From Synechococcus sp. RedBA-s (GTDB taxonomy: Bacteria > Cyanobacteriota > Cyanobacteriia > PCC-6307 > Cyanobiaceae): 64,000 bases of DNA. Under the pieces are notes generated by a model. That model was not told where the DNA came from and made no database searches. It worked only from the letters and a program-made list of their open reading frames with translations. The position numbers and the translations under genes were made by a program. Below, in pieces: positions 63,951 through 64,000 of this stretch (the first letter of the stretch is position 1; the number at the start of each line of letters is the position of its first letter). The stretch is from positions 124,001 to 188,000 of the forward strand of contig NZ_JAGQBF010000001.1 of NCBI RefSeq assembly GCF_024345495.1, in the 5' to 3' direction.

Positions 63951-64000
63951 CTAAGCGGAGATCGGTTGCCGCTCCAGCTGTTCCCGGTCCCAGTTCAGGC
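63951..64000 (-). CDS. Possible C-terminal end of a gene leaving the window
   Basis: The minus strand is open from the window edge to a TAG at 63951, reading LNWDREQLERQPISA before the stop. The convergent position just after the valS hairpin suits a gene end. Sixteen codons are too few to identify it. Confidence 0.35.
   Translation of the reverse strand, partial: LNWDREQLERQPISA

Overview
The window is a GC-rich, gene-dense chromosomal segment of a cyanobacterium, most likely a Cyanobium/freshwater Synechococcus-type picocyanobacterium. The evidence is a PsbQ-like photosystem II lipoprotein, a Tic20/Ycf60 protein, a DUF3134 protein, a stand-alone GUN4-domain protein, a group 2 sigma-70 factor, and very compact organisation with many 4-nt ATGA/GTGA overlaps. 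No rRNA, tRNA or CRISPR array was found.

Region by region. 1-8.5 kb is core metabolism: end of an alpha/beta hydrolase, LCP-family protein, purT, mraY, argG, rpsF, Tic20-like protein, aroE. 8.7-23 kb: dnaK (strong Shine-Dalgarno, long 3' hairpin), pstS, a ThiO-like oxidase, psbQ, purU coupled to an O-antigen-ligase-like membrane protein, a radical SAM protein, acnB, DAHP synthase and a phytol/dolichol-kinase-like protein. 23-27.7 kb: sigma factor, ppk1 and an MFS exporter. 27.7-32.3 kb: a minus-strand operon arsS, TVP38/disulfide-reductase fusion, arsM, which matches the cyanobacterial arsenosugar pathway and has gene debris on both sides. 32.5-36.9 kb: DM13 remnant, molybdenum cofactor genes moaC-moeA (+) and moaD-moaE (-), a methyltransferase and cutA. 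37-41.4 kb: two overlapping unknown genes, then a tightly coupled desaturase / MetX-like / glutamine-synthetase-like operon. 41.4-43.9 kb is an AT-richer accessory patch with a DUF1348 gene, cyanate hydratase and an HPP-family remnant. 43.9-48.5 kb is a minus-strand run: small protein, methyltransferase, SDR, orphan solute-binding lipoprotein, MscS channel. 48.6-51.6 kb holds a hypothetical, a 2OG-Fe oxygenase and a DUF1003 gene cut by a decayed IS1595-like element with 14-bp terminal inverted repeats. 51.6-61 kb holds a sulfatase, a membrane protein, an RND adaptor lipoprotein translationally coupled to a GUN4 protein, a convergent RND pump, and a potassium-channel-like protein. valS closes the window.

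The most interesting uncharacterised arrangements are the desaturase/MetX/GlnT operon (about 38.1-41.4 kb), the RND-adaptor/GUN4 pairing (about 55-60 kb), the TVP38-FAD fusion inside the arsenosugar operon, and the methyltransferase/SDR/solute-binding protein/MscS operon. All four are gene-context hypotheses. Several decayed genes (RskA-like, DM13, HPP, DUF1003, transposase, an unrecognised one at 27.75 kb) mark recent gene turnover at the edges of the accessory blocks.
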